Positions 53,169 through 62,220 are shown, numbered from the stretch's first letter. The stretch: DNA of 64,000 nt from DASXHD01 sp036488725 (GCA_036488725.1 DASXHD010000042.1:1-64000); one strand, 5' to 3'. Notes: generated by a model not told the origin, from the letters alone. Numbers and translations: made by a program.

Positions 53169-54215
53169 TCAGCGCGTCGCGACGGCGCCGAGGCCGGGGG
53201 TCGCGACGAGGACGCGGTTGGTGTCGCTCGACGCGAAGAAGAGGCGGCCCTCCGGCGTCGCGGCCATGTTGCGGATGACGCCGCCGCCGGGAATCGCGCG
53301 CATTCCGAATTGCTTCGTGCGCGGCTCGAAGCGGACGAGGCGGCTCGGCTGGACGCCCGTCTCGGCGAACCAGACGTCGCCGTCATCGGTGATCGCGAGA
53401 CCGTAGGGCTGCGAGCGCGGACCCGAAGGCGAGCTCCACTCGGCGACGACACCGGTCGCGGTGTCGAGCCGTCCGATTTTGCCGCGTGCGAAATCTGTAA
53501 AATACAACGATCCGTCCGGGGCCACCGCGACGCGACGCGGGCGCGCAGCTTGCGGGAGCGGGAATTCGCGGACGTCCATCGTGTGCGGGTCGATTCGCGC
53601 GATTTGATTCGCGCCGAATTCGGCGACGTACGGCGCGCCGTCCTTTCCGATCGCGATGCCGTACGGGAGCGCGTTTTCTCGCGCGAGCGGGCGCAGCGCG
53701 AACTCGCCCGTCTCGGTGTCGAGCTTGCCGACGAAGCCGGCCTTCTCGACCGTGAACCACAACGTGCCGCTCCGATCGAACGCGAGCGAGTGAGGATCGC
53801 TCGCGTGCCGATCGGGCAGCGCGTATTTGGCGAAGCGACCCGTCGCCGGATCGAGCTTGCCGATGAATCCTTTCGCGTTGGCGCTGAACCACACGTTGCC
53901 CGAGCGATCGATCGCGAGGCCGTGCGGTGCGGCCGCGGCCGTCTCGAGCGTGTACTCGTCGAAGGTCCCGGTCGTGCGATCGAGGCGCCCGATTTTGTTC
54001 GCGCGCTCCTCGGTGAACCAGAGCTCGCCCTTCGGGCCGACCGCGACGTCGTGCGGAAATGCGTCGGCCGTGGGAACCTTGTACTCGCGGATCTCCACGC
54101 GGTTGGCGACGCTCGAGCCGACGACGGTCGCCGAGGTCGTCGTCACCGGCAACGTCGTTTGATGCGCAGCGCACGCCGCGACGAGCAAAAGCAGAGGCAG
54201 CGTCGTTCGGAGCAT
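53169..54215 (-). CDS. streptogramin-lyase-like beta-propeller lipoprotein
   Basis: 348 residues. The signal 'MLRTTLPLLLLVAACAAHQT' carries a lipobox (VAAC). Seven-bladed propeller repeats of the Vgb/NHL type follow, each with 'GlaiD.sGnvWFs....IgklDp.tG': 'PKGELWFTEERANKIGRLDR', 'RSGNVWFSANAKGFIGKLDP', 'RSGTLWFTVEKAGFVGKLDT'. Virginiamycin B lyase shares this fold, but most such lipoproteins are not proven antibiotic lyases. The 3' end is four bases from attR, so the prophage insertion did not disrupt it. Confidence 0.82.
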   Translation of the reverse strand: MLRTTLPLLLLVAACAAHQTTLPVTTTSATVVGSSVANRVEIREYKVPTADAFPHDVAVGPKGELWFTEERANKIGRLDRTTGTFDEYTLETAAAAPHGLAIDRSGNVWFSANAKGFIGKLDPATGRFAKYALPDRHASDPHSLAFDRSGTLWFTVEKAGFVGKLDTETGEFALRPLARENALPYGIAIGKDGAPYVAEFGANQIARIDPHTMDVREFPLPQAARPRRVAVAPDGSLYFTDFARGKIGRLDTATGVVAEWSSPSGPRSQPYGLAITDDGDVWFAETGVQPSRLVRFEPRTKQFGMRAIPGGGVIRNMAATPEGRLFFASSDTNRVLVATPGLGAVATR

Positions 54216-54261
54216 GAGACGGCGCGCTGCACGTTCCGTGCGCAGCGCGCCGCCGATGCGG

Positions 54262-55173
54262 CTATTGGAACGCGGCCGAGCCGCCCATCGACGTTCCCGT
54301 CTCGAGCGTGACGGTCGCGTTGTCGGACGAGGCGTCAGCCGAGATCGTACGCCCGAGCGTGACGTATCCCGTGTCGCCGGCGCTGAAGTTCTGGAGCAGA
54401 TCGTGCGGCACGACCATCGTTCCGGTGTCCGACGAGGCGCTGCACGTGATGACGCCTTCGCTCGACGCGACCTTGAGCGCGCTCACCGTGACGGTGATCG
54501 CGCCGGTGCCGGCGGTCCACGTCAACGTGAAGTCGGACGATCGCGGAATGACCGTTTGCTGGAGCGGCGAGAGCGCCGGGGTCACGCCCGCAAAGAGCGC
54601 GACGGCCGCGACCGATCCGTTGAACGCGTGGACCGTGTCGCCGGCCGCGGTGACCGAGATCATGTCGCCCGCGTTCCACGTGAGCGAGCTCGTCGGGGGA
54701 TCGGCGACGGGCGCGTAGCTCGTGCCAGTCGGCGTGAGCGTGGCGATCGTCGCGCTGCCGTCCTTCGCCGTGATGCCGCCTGCGCTGACCGCCGTCGCGC
54801 TGCCCGTCGTGCCGCCGTCGGCCTGGCTCGGCGGAACGAAGCAGCAGCTCCCCGACTGCGTGCCCGCGCAGCCACCGCCGCCGCCGGCGCCGCCATCGGG
54901 CGTCGCGAAGAAGCCAGCGATCGCGGTGTACGCGTCGCTCGTCGTTTGACCGGTCTTCGTTTGCGTGTGCGAGAAGATGACGCTCCCGTAGTTCGCCTTC
55001 TGCACCGCGCTGCCGTCGGTGCCGGAGTCATTGCCGCCGGAGTCGTTGGCGCTCGGCGAGTCGCTGCCGGTGTCGTTTCCGTTGCCGCCGTCGCTTCCGT
55101 TTTGATCATCGCCGCCGCAGGCCGGAGCGACAGCGAGCATGACGACGACGAGCGCGAGATTGAATGATTTCAA
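54262..55173 (-). CDS. Asp/Ser/Gly-rich lipoprotein
   Basis: 303 residues. The start is TTG at 55173, fixed by a perfect 'AGGAGG' five bases upstream. The signal ends 'MLAVAPACGG' (lipobox), followed by a 40-residue low-complexity linker (Gly/Asn/Ser/Asp). The mature domain contains 'GGCAGTQSGSCCFVPP' and many beta strands with Thr/Val. No known domain, but the build is typical for Polyangiales surface lipoproteins. Confidence 0.75.
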   Translation of the reverse strand: MKSFNLALVVVMLAVAPACGGDDQNGSDGGNGNDTGSDSPSANDSGGNDSGTDGSAVQKANYGSVIFSHTQTKTGQTTSDAYTAIAGFFATPDGGAGGGGGCAGTQSGSCCFVPPSQADGGTTGSATAVSAGGITAKDGSATIATLTPTGTSYAPVADPPTSSLTWNAGDMISVTAAGDTVHAFNGSVAAVALFAGVTPALSPLQQTVIPRSSDFTLTWTAGTGAITVTVSALKVASSEGVITCSASSDTGTMVVPHDLLQNFSAGDTGYVTLGRTISADASSDNATVTLETGTSMGGSAAFQ

Positions 55174-55186
55174 GTTAACCTCCTGG

Positions 55187-55212
55187 GAAAGGAACTATAC
55201 TTTTAGGTATAG
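55187..55212 (-). promoter_or_regulatory. AT-rich palindrome with -10-like box and strong SD
   Basis: 'CTATAC' (55195-55200) and 'GTATAG' (55207-55212) flank 'TTTTAG' on the plus strand. On the minus strand 'TATAGT' could serve as the -10 box for the TTG-initiated lipoprotein gene, with 'AGGAGG' downstream. It overlaps the stop of the AMMECR1-domain gene. Confidence 0.45.
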
Positions 55213-56594
55213 TGCCTGGAAAGACCGCACGCAAGCACGGCGTGGGCGGTCACGTCACACCGAAGCGCGGACGCGATGGGCGACGCGCTGAAGGCCCCGA
55301 GACATCGCGGGTGCATCGAGGCGCCGATGTCGAGGAGTTGGCGCGCGAGAACGAACGCTCGGGCGGCGCGGACGGCGCGGCGTGCTTCGGCGGTCGCGAG
55401 CGGTGCGAGCGCTTCGATGGCGACCGACGTGAGCGCGGTCTCGGGGACCGGCGTGATCGCAGCGCCGCCGAGGAACGGCGGCTCGCCGCGGATCGCGTCG
55501 ACGATCGCGCGTGTGGTGCGCGACGAGATCTCGCCGTCGCCGCGCGCGCGCGCCGCGATGAGCGCATACGGCGAGAACGGGCGCGTCTCGAGGCTCCGCA
55601 CGCACGCGTCCCACAACTGCGGCGTCGTTCGCGCGCCGAGTACCGCGGCGGCCTGCGCTGCGTGCCACGGCGAGCACGCTGCGACGTCGATCGACGCGGC
55701 GAACGATTCGAGCGGGACCTGCACGCCGGCGCGCGCGGCGAGGGCGAGCGTGCCGAGGATCATGTCGGGCCGATCCGGCCAGCCGAGCTCGTGGCCTTCG
55801 AGACCGTGCGCGATCGATCGCGCGAGCCACGCGCGTGCCCGCCGTGCCGACGCGGAGCCGAGGGCGCCGAGCGCCTCGACCGCGACCGCCGCGCGACCGT
55901 GACGCATCGTGCCGCTCGCGACGAGGTCGCCGGTCGGCGTCATTTCGAACGCGACCTCGCCGGACTTCGCGACGAGCGACTCGAGCCAACGCTTCGCGGC
56001 GACGGTCGGCGAGCTCGCGCGGGCGCCGCGTGACGAAACCTCTTCGACGTCGAGGAGCCACACGAGCCCTTCGTCCGATCGCGCGCGTCCCGCTTTTTTC
56101 GCGAGAACGTCGAGCACCCTGTTCGCGTCGTGACCATGCTCGCGCGCGACCGAGGGCAAGAGCACCGTCGCGACGCCCTCGTGAACGACCGCGACACCGT
56201 GGACGCCGGGCTCCATCGCCATCGCGGCTTCGTCGGCGCGCACCGGACGCGCTCGCGTGACGTACGCGACGTCGGCGGCGAGATCGCGACGCTCGTCGGG
56301 CGCGATGCTTCCGTAACGCCCGTCGGCGAGCGCGAGCAAGAAGGCGCGCTCGAGGCGTTCTTCTGGCGGACCTTCGTGCGAGCCCCAGCAACCGCGCAAT
56401 CGGCCGCGCACGTAAAGCGAAACGTACGGCGTCGCGTCCGGTGCGCGCGCGAGCGGCGGGAATCCGCGGAGCGTGCGCTGCCACGCGAGGAGACGCCGGA
56501 GCGCGCGCTCGAGCGACGCGCGCTCGACGGGCCGCAGCGCGCGCCCGAGGGCGACGCAGGTCTCGCTCAGGCGATGCGCTGACGCTTTTCCCAT
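55203..56594 (-). CDS. AMMECR1-domain protein with long C-terminal extension
   Basis: 463 residues. Residues about 15-165 match the AMMECR1 fold: 'TPYVSLYVRGRLRGCWGSHE' (family 'LRGC.G'), 'RAFLLALADGRYGSIAPDER' and 'EPGVHGVAVVHEGVATVLLP'. The remaining 300 residues are Ala/Arg-rich helices with repeats of the type 'MRHGRAAVAVEALGALGSAS', perhaps TPR/HEAT-like. AMMECR1 proteins often sit with MEMO and radical-SAM genes; that partner is not here. The ATG overlaps the end of the upstream ferritin-like gene, so both are coupled. Confidence 0.75.
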   Translation of the reverse strand: MGKASAHRLSETCVALGRALRPVERASLERALRRLLAWQRTLRGFPPLARAPDATPYVSLYVRGRLRGCWGSHEGPPEERLERAFLLALADGRYGSIAPDERRDLAADVAYVTRARPVRADEAAMAMEPGVHGVAVVHEGVATVLLPSVAREHGHDANRVLDVLAKKAGRARSDEGLVWLLDVEEVSSRGARASSPTVAAKRWLESLVAKSGEVAFEMTPTGDLVASGTMRHGRAAVAVEALGALGSASARRARAWLARSIAHGLEGHELGWPDRPDMILGTLALAARAGVQVPLESFAASIDVAACSPWHAAQAAAVLGARTTPQLWDACVRSLETRPFSPYALIAARARGDGEISSRTTRAIVDAIRGEPPFLGGAAITPVPETALTSVAIEALAPLATAEARRAVRAARAFVLARQLLDIGASMHPRCLGAFSASPIASALRCDVTAHAVLACGLSRHYT

Positions 56595-57397
56595 GCGTGC
56601 GAAGCGCCGAGCCCGAGTGCGTCGAGCCCGGGCACGATCTCGTTTTCCATCACCTCGTGAACGACCTTGCGTTGGCGCTGCGTGTCGAGCACGCCGAGCG
56701 CGCGCGCGGCTTTCTGCGCTCCGCGAGGCGCGTCGCGTCCGGTGCCGAAACGTTTTTCGATTTGCATGACCAGCGCGCCGGCATCGTCGGCGACGCGCTG
56801 GCGATCGGCCGCCGACCATTGCGGCGCGCGCCAGAGCAAGTAGTACCAACCGAGCCGCGCGTGGTGCACCTCGTCGGCGACGATGTTGGTGTAGATGGCG
56901 CGCGCGAGCGGATCGGTCGCGCCGTCGCGGCACGCCGAGAGCAGCGCGCACGCGAGCGTCTCGCCGATCGCGATGACCTCGATCGCGAACGAATCGAGCT
57001 CGTCGACCGTGAGCCGGTCCTTCCATCGCGATGGTTTTTCGTCCGGCGAATCGACTGCGACCTCGCGCGCCGCGCACATCGCCGCAAAACGAAACGCGAG
57101 ATCGGCGTGACGAATTTCGTCCTGCGGAACGCGCGTCGCGGCCGACACGATGTCGAACGGCGCGCCGATGCGAGCGAGCGCCTCGACGAACCGCGAAAAC
57201 AATCCGACCGCGGCGTACTCCCCGAGCGCGAGCATGCGCTGCGCGTCGTAAGCGAGCGCGAGCGCCGCGCGCGGGTGACGATCGCGACGAAATGAACCCC
57301 ACGGAATCGCGACGCCCTTGCGCGGCCCGCGCTGGAGCAGCGTCCGCTCGTGGAGCCGCGCGAGCGGTGTCTCGGTGAGCACGCGCCGGATGCGCAC
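56567..57397 (-). CDS. ferritin-like diiron protein
   Basis: 276 residues in a four-helix pattern with two Glu-x2-His metal motifs: 'VPQDEIRHADLAFRF' and 'IVADEVHHARLGWYYL', plus carboxylates in 'LALGEYAAVGLFSRF' and 'IEVIAIGETLACAL'. This is a DUF455/MiaE-like or ferritin-like layout that would bind a di-iron centre for oxidation or hydroxylation. The substrate is unknown. It is coupled to the AMMECR1-domain gene by a 28-base overlap. Confidence 0.82.
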   Translation of the reverse strand: MRIRRVLTETPLARLHERTLLQRGPRKGVAIPWGSFRRDRHPRAALALAYDAQRMLALGEYAAVGLFSRFVEALARIGAPFDIVSAATRVPQDEIRHADLAFRFAAMCAAREVAVDSPDEKPSRWKDRLTVDELDSFAIEVIAIGETLACALLSACRDGATDPLARAIYTNIVADEVHHARLGWYYLLWRAPQWSAADRQRVADDAGALVMQIEKRFGTGRDAPRGAQKAARALGVLDTQRQRKVVHEVMENEIVPGLDALGLGASHAWEKRQRIA

Positions 57398-57401
57398 GCG
57401 G

Positions 57402-57668
57402 TCAGCCTCCTTCGGGTGCGTCGCTGCTCGCGTCGAGCACGAACGCGCTGTCGGCGACGCTCATCGCGTCGAAGCAGCACGCCGCGACGCCCAAGAAAAC
57501 GTCGCTCTGGAACGCGTCGGCCGCGACGCCGTCGACCTTCGCGTCGGAGCCGCCGTCTTGCGCCGTCTCCGTTCCGCCGCACGCTTGTAGCGCGCACACG
57601 GGAATCACGCCGACGAAGCTCGCGGAGAGGACGAGGCTCGGAACGACGCGCGTTCGTCGTGCCTTCAT
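57402..57668 (-). CDS. small exported protein, paralog of its neighbour
   Basis: 88 residues: the signal 'TRVVPSLVLSASFVGVIPVC' leads to 'ALQACGG', then an acidic linker and 'LGVAACCFDAMSVADSAF'. It resembles the C-terminal part of the upstream gene ('RTYFVPRAVFGVSFGGVVPA', 'IQAC', 'AVAYCCFEAS'), so the two arose by duplication. The ATG overlaps the upstream stop. It is probably a lipoprotein; function unknown. Confidence 0.62.
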   Translation of the reverse strand: MKARRTRVVPSLVLSASFVGVIPVCALQACGGTETAQDGGSDAKVDGVAADAFQSDVFLGVAACCFDAMSVADSAFVLDASSDAPEGG

Positions 57669-58315
57669 TGCTCGCCGTCACTCTCTGCGTCGCTCGCGTC
57701 GTTCGCCGCGTCGCTCGCTTCGATCTCGGCGTCGAGCGCGTCGGTGTTGGCGTCGCTCGCGTCGCCGTCATCGGTGCTGGCCTCGAAGCAGCAGTACGCG
57801 ACCGCGGCGACGGTCAGCTGCGGACTGTTGCTGCACGCCTGAATCCCGAGCGCCACGCAAGCCGGCACGACGCCGCCGAAGCTCACGCCGAAGACCGCAC
57901 GCGGGACGAAGTAAGTTCGTTTCTTAAGCCCCATGCCAGAGACCGTAACAGACCAATCGCCGGTCGGCACGACTCCCCGCGACTCGATCATCATGACGAC
58001 CGTTCGCTGCGGCGCGCGCGTGCGGTGCACGACGCCCTTGGGCACCGTGTAACCCTGGTGCGGGTCGAGCGTGATCGTCGCGCTGCTCTCGATGTCGAGG
58101 AGGAGCTGACCTTCGAGCACGAAGAAAAATTCGTCCTCGTCGTCGTGTTTGTGAAAATGAAACTCGCCCTCGAGCACGCCGAGGCGAACGACCGAGTCGT
58201 TGACGGTCGTGAGCGTCTGATTGAACCAAGGCTGGTGCAGCGCGGCTTCGGCCGCGACGTCGATGAGCTTCGAGTGCCCGAATTTGTCGTCGAGGTGAAT
58301 GTCGTATTCGGTCAT
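57665..58315 (-). CDS. cupin read in frame into a small exported protein
   Basis: 216 residues as one open frame. Residues 1-121 are a complete cupin: 'LGVLEGEFHFHKHDDEDEFF', 'FVLEGQLLLDIESSATITLD', 'PHQGYTVPKGVVHRTRAPQR' (His/Glu metal ligands) ending 'VVPTGD', where cupins of this group normally stop. Instead the frame continues ten residues to 'MGLKKRTYFVPRAVFGVSFG', a signal-like segment with 'IQAC' and acidic tail, matching the paralog downstream. Either a real fusion, a lost stop, or a second start at ATG 57934. Confidence 0.7.
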   Translation of the reverse strand: MTEYDIHLDDKFGHSKLIDVAAEAALHQPWFNQTLTTVNDSVVRLGVLEGEFHFHKHDDEDEFFFVLEGQLLLDIESSATITLDPHQGYTVPKGVVHRTRAPQRTVVMMIESRGVVPTGDWSVTVSGMGLKKRTYFVPRAVFGVSFGGVVPACVALGIQACSNSPQLTVAAVAYCCFEASTDDGDASDANTDALDAEIEASDAANDASDAESDGEQ

Positions 58316-58339
58316 GCGGCGATGATAACGTCGCGCGCG

Positions 58340-60115
58340 ATGATTCGCCGCCTGGTGTCTGCGACGTCCCGCCTTCGGCGGATCCGTCGACTCCTCTTTG
58401 CGTCCATGTTGATTGGGTGCGCCGCGAGCCCGGGCGCGACCGAGACGCACGCTGCGCCGGTCGCGACGACGACCGCGAGCGCGAGCGCCGCGCCGAAGCG
58501 CGCGCCGGTCGTCGTGGCGCTCGTCGTCGATCAGCTCGCCGCGTGGGAAGCGGCCGAGCGCTTCGACGATCTCCCCAAAAATGGCGGGTTTGCGCGACTT
58601 CGACACGAGGGGACGTACGTCCGCGACATGCGTTATGCGCACGCGGTCACCGAAACGGCCGCAGGTCACTCGGCGCTCTTCACCGGCTCGCCGCCGTATC
58701 GCTCGGGCATCGTCGCCAACGAGCTCGTCGATCCGAAATCGCGCGAGCGCGTCTCGGCATTTCTCGATCCGACGGCGCACGTCGTCACCGCGCAAGGCCC
58801 GACCGACGAGGAAGGCATCGGCTTGCCCGGGCTTGCCGTCGACACGATCGCCGACGTGCTCCGAAAGACGCGCCCGCACGCGCTCATCGTCTCGCTCTCG
58901 ATCAAAGATCGCGGCGCCGTCTTCGGCGGCGGTCGCCACCCGGACGCGACGCTCTGGTACGACACGACGCGCGACGCGTTCGTCACGTCGAGCGCGTTCA
59001 GCCCGGAATTTCCATCGTGGGCGCGCTTTCTCGACACCGCGGCGCTCCAGAAAATGCGCGAGCAGCCGTGGACGCTGCTCGACCCGGTCTTCGTCTCGTC
59101 GCACGCGCGCCAGCCCGACGCGCAGACCGGCGAGAGCGAAGTCTTCGGTTTCGGAAAAACGTTTCCGCACTCGTTCGCGGCGTCGACCAAACCGACCAAA
59201 GCGTTCCGCGCGAGCCCGCGCGCCGACCAAGCCGTGCTCGAGCTCGCCGCCGCGGCGCTCGATCGCCGAAATCCCGCGGAGCCGATGCTGCTCGCCGTGT
59301 CGCTCTCGTCCTTCGATTACGTGAACCACTTCTTCGGCCCCGACTCGTGGGAGTCGTGGGACGATCTGTTGCGGCTCGATGCCGCGCTCGCCGATTTTTT
59401 CGCGCTGCTCGACCGCAAAGTGGGCGCCGACGGTTGGTCGGTGGTGCTGTCCGGCGATCACGGCGGGCCGCCGCTCCCCGAGCTGCCGATCTCCGCGCGC
59501 CCGTGGTGCGCGCCCGGCGTGCACGATTTTTGGCAGCGACCGTGCCGCAACGTCGGACGCGTTTTTCCGGACGCGCTGCGCGACACGCTCGAAAAAGCCG
59601 CCCGAAAAGCGCTCGGCAAGTCGAAGGCCGGCTCGTGGGTCCTCGGCGTCGCGAGCCCATATGTATTCTACACGCATCAAAATCTCGCGCCCGAAAAGCG
59701 GAAAAAGCTCGACGCCGTCGTCACCGCGACGCTCCTCGCGCAGCCGGAGATCGATCGCGTCTACCCGCCGCGCGCCCCAGGCTCGACGTGCCCGCCCGAA
59801 GCCGACGAGTCACTCGACGCCCTCGTCTGCCGCTCGATGTCGCCCTCGTTGACCGACGCGCTCTTCTTCGTCACCAAGCAAGGCTCTTTCGTCGACACCG
59901 ATTACGATCTCGGAAAGGGTATGAGCCACGGCGGCCCGTACTTGTTCGATCGCTCGGTGCCGCTCTTCGTGCGCGCTCCCGGCCGCGTCCTCGCGGGCGT
60001 CACGTTGAAGGACGAGACCGGCTTCGGCGCTTACGTGCGCTCGATCGCCGCGCTGCTCGACATCGACCCGCCAGCGGGCGCGAGCGAGGCGCGCGCGATC
60101 GTCAATCCTCGGTGA
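58340..60115 (+). CDS. alkaline phosphatase superfamily lipoprotein
   Basis: 591 residues. The signal 'RRIRRLLFASMLIGCAAS' has a lipobox (LIGC). The type I phosphodiesterase/PafA-like domain begins 'VVVALVVDQLAAWEAAERFD' (metal Asp), with Thr nucleophile in 'HAVTETAAGHSALFTGSPPY', then 'SLSSFDYVNHFFGPDSWESW' and 'WSVVLSGDHGGPPLPELPIS' (metal Asp/His), and 'GKGMSHGGPYLFDRSVPLFV'. It would hydrolyse phosphomonoesters or diesters outside the cytoplasm. ATG 58322 is an alternative start. It is divergent from the cupin gene with under 25 bases between starts. Confidence 0.88.
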   Translation: MIRRLVSATSRLRRIRRLLFASMLIGCAASPGATETHAAPVATTTASASAAPKRAPVVVALVVDQLAAWEAAERFDDLPKNGGFARLRHEGTYVRDMRYAHAVTETAAGHSALFTGSPPYRSGIVANELVDPKSRERVSAFLDPTAHVVTAQGPTDEEGIGLPGLAVDTIADVLRKTRPHALIVSLSIKDRGAVFGGGRHPDATLWYDTTRDAFVTSSAFSPEFPSWARFLDTAALQKMREQPWTLLDPVFVSSHARQPDAQTGESEVFGFGKTFPHSFAASTKPTKAFRASPRADQAVLELAAAALDRRNPAEPMLLAVSLSSFDYVNHFFGPDSWESWDDLLRLDAALADFFALLDRKVGADGWSVVLSGDHGGPPLPELPISARPWCAPGVHDFWQRPCRNVGRVFPDALRDTLEKAARKALGKSKAGSWVLGVASPYVFYTHQNLAPEKRKKLDAVVTATLLAQPEIDRVYPPRAPGSTCPPEADESLDALVCRSMSPSLTDALFFVTKQGSFVDTDYDLGKGMSHGGPYLFDRSVPLFVRAPGRVLAGVTLKDETGFGAYVRSIAALLDIDPPAGASEARAIVNPR

Positions 60116-60812
60116 CTTTTCTTCCAGGCACGGGCGGCTTCGTCACGACGATCGTCGACGTCGCGTTTCCCGCGGTTGCGAGATCGAAGACCACGCCCCA
60201 TTTGATCGAGTCGTCGCCGGCGACGTAATCGATCGACCCGCCGCACGCGTTGGTCTCTTTAATGAGCTCGGCCGACCCGAGCGTGATGTCCGGCCCCGCG
60301 AAGCCGTGCGTGTAACGTTGCGCGACGGCGCCGCTCCGCGGCCACACGAGGATCGCGTTGTCCTTGGCGACCATCGCGACCGGCGCGCACGCAGGCGCGG
60401 GCGCGTGCTCGAAGACGACGTGCAGCGTGCCGACGGTGCGATCGCGCTTCGCGGTCTTCACGGTTGCGTCTTTGACCTTCGCTTCGCGCAGCGCATCCAC
60501 GGCGATCGAAAAGTGCGCCATCGTCGTGTCGCGCAGCGCGTCCACCTCGAGCGTTTGTCCCGCGACGAGCGGCTTGCTCGCGAGAAGACCGACGATGCGC
60601 CCCTTCGCGTCGCCGCCGAAATTCACTTTGTCGCCCGCGACCTCGAACGCCGCGTCGTCGATCGTCACGACCGGCGGCCTCGGCGCCTCGGGCGCGGCAG
60701 ACGCACTCGTGGTTGCGCTGGTGACCGGCGCCGCATCGATTGCGGCGGGCGGCGTCTTTTCCTCGCAGCCCGAGCCCAGCAGGAGCATCAATGCGAGTAT
60801 TCTCGTTTTCAC
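60102..60812 (-). CDS. lipoprotein of unknown function
   Basis: 236 residues from GTG. The signal 'RILALMLLLGSGCEE' has a lipobox (GSGC). A Pro/Ala linker follows, then strands 'ATVKTAKRDRTVGTLHVVFE' and 'FGGDAKGRIVGLLASKPLVA', reminiscent of ExbD/TolR-like periplasmic domains ('DALREAKVKD') fused to a beta region. The 3' end overlaps the convergent phosphatase gene by 14 bases. No firm family. Confidence 0.7.
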   Translation of the reverse strand: MKTRILALMLLLGSGCEEKTPPAAIDAAPVTSATTSASAAPEAPRPPVVTIDDAAFEVAGDKVNFGGDAKGRIVGLLASKPLVAGQTLEVDALRDTTMAHFSIAVDALREAKVKDATVKTAKRDRTVGTLHVVFEHAPAPACAPVAMVAKDNAILVWPRSGAVAQRYTHGFAGPDITLGSAELIKETNACGGSIDYVAGDDSIKWGVVFDLATAGNATSTIVVTKPPVPGRKVTED

Positions 60813-60863
60813 GGCGCAAAGCCTAGCGCCATCCGTTAGTCTGGAATTCCTCTTTTTTCCGCC

Positions 60864-62210
60864 ATGTCCAATGAGTCGCTCCAGCACGATTCGCCGGCCC
60901 TCGAGGGCTCGCTCGTCGCCGGGAAATATCGCGTGCTGCGTCTCATCGGCTCGGGCGGCATGGGCACGGTCTGGGAAGGCGTGCACGAGACGCTCGGCAC
61001 GCGCGTCGCGATCAAGTTCATCAAGCCGTCGCACGCGCAAGCCGCCGACGCGCGAAAACGATTCGAGATCGAAGCGCGCGCCGCCGCAAAGCTCCAATCG
61101 AAGCACGCGGTCAACGTCTACGACTACGGCGTGAACGAGGCGGGCCTGCCGTACATCGTCATGGAGTATCTCCAGGGCGAGTCGCTCTCGGACATGCTGA
61201 TCCGTCGCGGGCCGCTCCCGCCGCGCGAGGTCGCCGTCGTCATCGGCCAAGCGTCGAAGGCGCTCGGCAAGGCGCACAAGGCGGGCATCGTTCATCGCGA
61301 TCTCAAGCCCGACAACATTTTCCTCCAGACGACCGACGGCGAGACGATGGACGGCGGAATCCCGTACTCGGTGAAGCTCGTCGACTTCGGCATCGCGAAA
61401 ATGCTCGACGTCCCCATCGAGGGTCAGAAGGCGGCGCCGATGGGAGGGCCCACACAAGATGGTGCGGTCATCGGCACGCCGAACTTCATGGCGCCCGAGC
61501 AGCTCACGGTCGGCGGCGCGCCGACGCCGCTCACCGATTTGTGGTCGCTAGGCGCGTGCGCGTTCGCCGCGATGATCGCGCGCATTCCGTTCGAAGGCGA
61601 AGTGCTCGGCGACATCGTGCTCAAAGTGTGCGCCGCGCCGCTGCCGGTTCCGTCGAAGCTCAACCCCGGCGTGCCGGCGGGCTTCGACGCGTGGTTCGCG
61701 CGCGCGTGCAACCGCGACGCGAGCAAACGTTTTCAAACCGCCGACGAGCTCGCCGAAGCGCTCGCGAACGTCTGCGGCACCGGCCGCGTCCGCGTCGCGA
61801 CGATGAGCGAGGACCAAGTCCAATATCAGCTCAAGCCTTCGACGCCGGACCTCGCCGCGCTCGCCGAAGAAATCGAAGTGCCCAAGAGCATGTCGCCGAA
61901 GACGGCGCTCATGGCCGGGCTCGTCCTCGGCGTCACGATGATGATCGGCATCCTCGGCGCGATCGCCTGGCGCGACAAACAGCGCGAGCAAGAGCAGATC
62001 AACTTGGCGACCAGCACGAGCGCGAGCGTCGCGCCGCCGCCGAGCGTTTCCGCCGCGCCGCCGCCGAGCGTGACCGTCGCGCCTTCGGCCTCGGCCACGA
62101 CCGCTCCGACCGCGCGCGCCACGACGACACATTCGCGATCCGCGGCGGCCGCCATGACGACGACCGCCGCGACCTCGACGGCCTCTTCCGCGTCCAGCGC
62201 GGCAGAGTAA
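60864..62210 (+). CDS. membrane-anchored Ser/Thr protein kinase
   Basis: 448 residues. A Pkn2-type kinase domain (about 21-290): Gly loop 'GSGGMG' (29-34), Lys51 ('VAIKF'), Glu in 'FEIEARAAAKLQS', catalytic 'HRDLKPDN' with Asp146, and 'DFG' (174-176), so it should be active. 'GTPNFMAPEQLTVGGAPTPL' is the activation/P+1 region. A membrane helix ('ALMAGLVLGVTMMIGILGAI', about 345-366) is followed by a Ser/Thr/Ala/Pro tail. Large numbers of such kinases are typical for myxobacteria. Confidence 0.95.
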   Translation: MSNESLQHDSPALEGSLVAGKYRVLRLIGSGGMGTVWEGVHETLGTRVAIKFIKPSHAQAADARKRFEIEARAAAKLQSKHAVNVYDYGVNEAGLPYIVMEYLQGESLSDMLIRRGPLPPREVAVVIGQASKALGKAHKAGIVHRDLKPDNIFLQTTDGETMDGGIPYSVKLVDFGIAKMLDVPIEGQKAAPMGGPTQDGAVIGTPNFMAPEQLTVGGAPTPLTDLWSLGACAFAAMIARIPFEGEVLGDIVLKVCAAPLPVPSKLNPGVPAGFDAWFARACNRDASKRFQTADELAEALANVCGTGRVRVATMSEDQVQYQLKPSTPDLAALAEEIEVPKSMSPKTALMAGLVLGVTMMIGILGAIAWRDKQREQEQINLATSTSASVAPPPSVSAAPPPSVTVAPSASATTAPTARATTTHSRSAAAAMTTTAATSTASSASSAAE

Positions 62211-62220
62211 CGTTTTCGAT

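Noticed and set aside
55195..55212. Rho-independent terminator after the AMMECR1-domain gene
   Set aside because: The stem is only six A/T-rich pairs and no U run follows, so a promoter-like or accidental palindrome is more likely.
56595..57302. N-terminal extension of the AMMECR1-domain frame
   Set aside because: It is antisense-like Arg-rich sequence overlapping the ferritin-like gene, which has clear metal motifs; ATG 56594 is the natural start.
57350..58339. N-terminal extension of the phosphatase frame to 921 codons
   Set aside because: The extension is Arg-rich antisense to the cupin and ferritin-like genes. A proper lipoprotein signal begins at 58340.
59150..59175. Host copies of AACGTT-centred palindromes (also 56752 and 61725)
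   Set aside because: They share only the central AAACGTTT and lack the GTGG arm that defines the prophage sites.
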